Below the pieces are notes generated by a model. The model saw nothing but the letters and a program-made list of their open reading frames with translations. It did not search any database and was not told the DNA's origin. Shown here in pieces: positions 60,740-62,221 of a stretch of 62,221 nt of DNA (within the stretch, counting starts at the first letter, position 1; each line of letters opens with the position of its first letter). The DNA is from an uncultured Lachnospiraceae bacterium (GTDB lineage Bacteria; Bacillota; Clostridia; Lachnospirales; Lachnospiraceae), in the NCBI GenBank assembly GCA_900549665.1, contig URPH01000016.1, positions 1 through 62,221 of the forward strand. Direction: 5' to 3'. The position numbers were made by a program, and so were the translations under genes.

Positions 60740-61186
60740 TTACTCTTCCTCTTTTTTCTTTTTACGGTAATACATCAGGTATTCTACTTCTCCGAGATCC
60801 TCGTGAACACTTTCTTCCTTAATGATCAGACCCTGATTCTGATAAAATGTCACTGCCCCATAATTATTTTCAAATACATGAAGTGTAAAAAAATCATTAT
60901 CTTCCTTTATATAATTCAATAACCGGGTGCCAATGCCCGTGCCGCGGTACTTCCGGTCCACAAACAGACCTTCCACATATCCATTATCCAGTCCGATAAA
61001 TCCGACAACGTAGCCGTCTGTTTCATACACATAGACCTGTGAAAGCGGCAGATTCCTTTTGACATAATTAAAATTCCTGTCCCAATAGGATGGGTCTATA
61101 AAGTCATGAGCCTCTAAATTGCCTTCATACCATATCTTCAGGACCCTTTTTAGGTCCATATCATTGAAATTCCTGATAATATCCAT
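60740..61186 (-). CDS. GNAT family N-acetyltransferase
   Basis: A 148-residue acetyltransferase. The acetyl-CoA binding loop is YRGTGIGTRLL and the following strand/helix is FTLHVFENNYGAVTFYQNQGL. Substrate unknown. AAGGAAAA precedes the ATG. It is followed at once by the flippase TTG start, so they are co-expressed. Confidence 0.9.
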   Translation of the reverse strand: MDIIRNFNDMDLKRVLKIWYEGNLEAHDFIDPSYWDRNFNYVKRNLPLSQVYVYETDGYVVGFIGLDNGYVEGLFVDRKYRGTGIGTRLLNYIKEDNDFFTLHVFENNYGAVTFYQNQGLIIKEESVHEDLGEVEYLMYYRKKKKEEE

Positions 61187-61272
61187 TTTTATTTTCCTTA
61201 TGTATATAATGTTTCATACATTTATATTTCTCATTACTCTTTAAAAACGCTATTGTACAGTCATAAATAGTT

Positions 61273-61920
61273 TTACTCTTCCGATTCAGATATCAGAAAC
61301 ATATTTTTGCCGAGCCCAATACGGATAAATTCGGAAAGTGGAAACCCGACAACAGTATTGTAATCTCCGCAGATCTTCTCTACCAGAAACGCTCCGATCC
61401 CCTGAATACCATAGGCTCCGGCTTTGTCCATCGGTTCCCCGGTTTTTACATAAGCCCTTGCTTCCTCTTTCGTAAACGGATACATGCAGACCTTTGTCTC
61501 TTCCACAAAATCAAAACTATCCGATTTCACTTCATTTCCATCCCGGTCTAAACAGATCACACAAACTCCGGTCAAAACCTCATGCTCTTTTCCGGAAAGC
61601 GCCATCAGCATACTGACAGCCACATCCTCATCGGCGGGCTTTCCCAGTATCCTTCCGTTTGCGGCAACAACCGTATCCGCTCCTATAATAATCGTTTTTT
61701 CATATGCAGAATTGAGTGCCCACGCATATTCATGATAGCGGCCGGCCACCTCCCGCGCCTTTTGCCCGGAGAGATCAGAAACCACCTTAGCGGGATCTGT
61801 CACTGTGACAACTTCCTCTTCTTCACTTTTGATAATTGTAAACTGCAGCCCCATCCGCGCAAGCATTTCCTTGCGGCGCGGTGATCCGGATGCAAGAATG
61901 ATATTAACTGATTGCTGCAT
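61273..61920 (-). CDS. maf: Maf family nucleoside triphosphate pyrophosphatase
   Basis: A 215-residue house-cleaning pyrophosphatase that hydrolyses non-canonical or excess nucleotides (dTTP/UTP type) and is linked to septum inhibition. The signature ASGSPRRKEML starts the protein, and IGADTVV and KAGAYGIQG are the other conserved blocks. AAGGAAAA precedes the ATG. The extra ~20 residues compared with minimal Maf are an internal stretch (YHEYAWALNSAYEKT). Confidence 0.93.
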   Translation of the reverse strand: MQQSVNIILASGSPRRKEMLARMGLQFTIIKSEEEEVVTVTDPAKVVSDLSGQKAREVAGRYHEYAWALNSAYEKTIIIGADTVVAANGRILGKPADEDVAVSMLMALSGKEHEVLTGVCVICLDRDGNEVKSDSFDFVEETKVCMYPFTKEEARAYVKTGEPMDKAGAYGIQGIGAFLVEKICGDYNTVVGFPLSEFIRIGLGKNMFLISESEE

Positions 61921-61958
61921 ATGATTTTTCCTTAATTAATTTCTTTTAATATCAGAAG

Positions 61959-62221
61959 TTATTGTGCCTCGCTTTGTTTCATTTGTTGTAACTGGCGTTG
62001 TAACTCTGCGATCAGGGCATCTTTTTCTTTATTTGATTGAAGAAGGTCTTCTTTATCTTTTACCCACTGTTGCTTTTCATCAGTGAGCTGCTCAACAGTC
62101 TTTTCCAGTTCCTTCTTATAATTCTCTTCTATTTTCTGCCAGCGCAGATAATCAGCCCTCGCCTCACAACGCTGGCGGATCTGTTCATCCCGCGTAAGCT
62201 GAATAATCGTATCTGTTGCTT
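61959..62221 (-). CDS. C-terminus of a probable Rpn-family nuclease (partial)
   Basis: The right edge cuts this gene; 86 residues are visible and end at a TAA. The start of the visible part (DEQIRQRCEARADYLRWQK) resembles the tail of Rpn-family recombination-promoting nucleases common in Lachnospiraceae. The rest is Gln/Lys/Glu-rich coiled coil (ALIAELQRQLQQMKQ). The nuclease domain would lie outside the window, so the call rests on the tail only. The gap to maf is 38 bases. Confidence 0.5.
   Translation of the reverse strand, partial: ATDTIIQLTRDEQIRQRCEARADYLRWQKIEENYKKELEKTVEQLTDEKQQWVKDKEDLLQSNKEKDALIAELQRQLQQMKQSEAQ

Overview
The window looks like a piece of chromosome from a low-to-mid GC anaerobic Firmicute, most likely a Lachnospiraceae (Clostridia) gut bacterium. 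Supporting points are strong AGGAGG-type ribosome sites, TTGACA/TATAAT promoters, a tyrosine T-box, Fe-S fumarase, indolepyruvate:ferredoxin oxidoreductase, a Clostridia-type tad pilus locus with FHA/DUF6382-like and DUF5702-like proteins, and a single flagellin next to a large DUF6240-like protein. Genus cannot be fixed from the sequence alone. Nearly all genes lie on the minus strand; only tRNA-Lys, trpS, one degV and the acyltransferase/XRE-AbrB pair are on plus.

Layout. 1-5.3 kb: a likely rRNA promoter firing off the left edge, tRNA-Ser, plsC, fumarase (two subunits), a structured repeat, a 34-residue ORF, and tyrS with its T-box leader, then a DtxR-like regulator with its operator. 5.3-7.9 kb: rhomboid, flavodoxin-SCP2 fusion and HIT protein, apparently one operon. 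7.9-18.3 kb: tad pilus operon (prepilin peptidase, TadZ, CpaF ATPase, two GspF-type membrane proteins, a 55-residue Flp pilin, DUF5702 protein, two TadE-like pseudopilins, FHA protein) with 36- and 37-bp tandem repeats in its gaps. 18.3-23.3 kb: BofA-like protein, fliS, flagellin, DUF6240-like protein. 23.4-30.5 kb: glgB, a 1049-residue TPR/acidic/degenerate P-loop protein, ksgA and tatD; then tRNA-Lys.

30.7-33.1 kb: sdpR-sdpI-like immunity pair plus a CPBP protease. 33.1-35.7 kb: lrgA-lrgB-GntR-HAD operon. 35.7-39.1 kb: fused FeoA-FeoB ferrous iron transporter and a zinc-ribbon membrane protein. 39.2-43.2 kb: acyl-CoA ligase plus iorA-iorB (aromatic 2-oxoacid oxidation) behind paired palindromes. 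43.4-47.3 kb: degV and larB-larE-larC (nickel pincer cofactor synthesis). 47.4-52.2 kb: TetR regulator and RND exporter with a large coiled-coil insert. 52.3-62.2 kb: trpS, a small XRE/membrane pair, an acyltransferase with an XRE-AbrB regulator, a second degV, aminopeptidase P, MurJ/SpoVB-like flippase, GNAT, Maf, and the tail of a probable Rpn-family protein at the right edge.

Most genes are ordinary housekeeping. The points most worth a second look are: the degenerate P-loop/TPR protein; the tad operon with its tandem repeats and a zinc-site pseudopilin; the DtxR-like regulator that has lost its metal ligands; the lrgAB-GntR-HAD operon; several places where a terminator hairpin and a promoter share the same bases; and a structured interspersed repeat.
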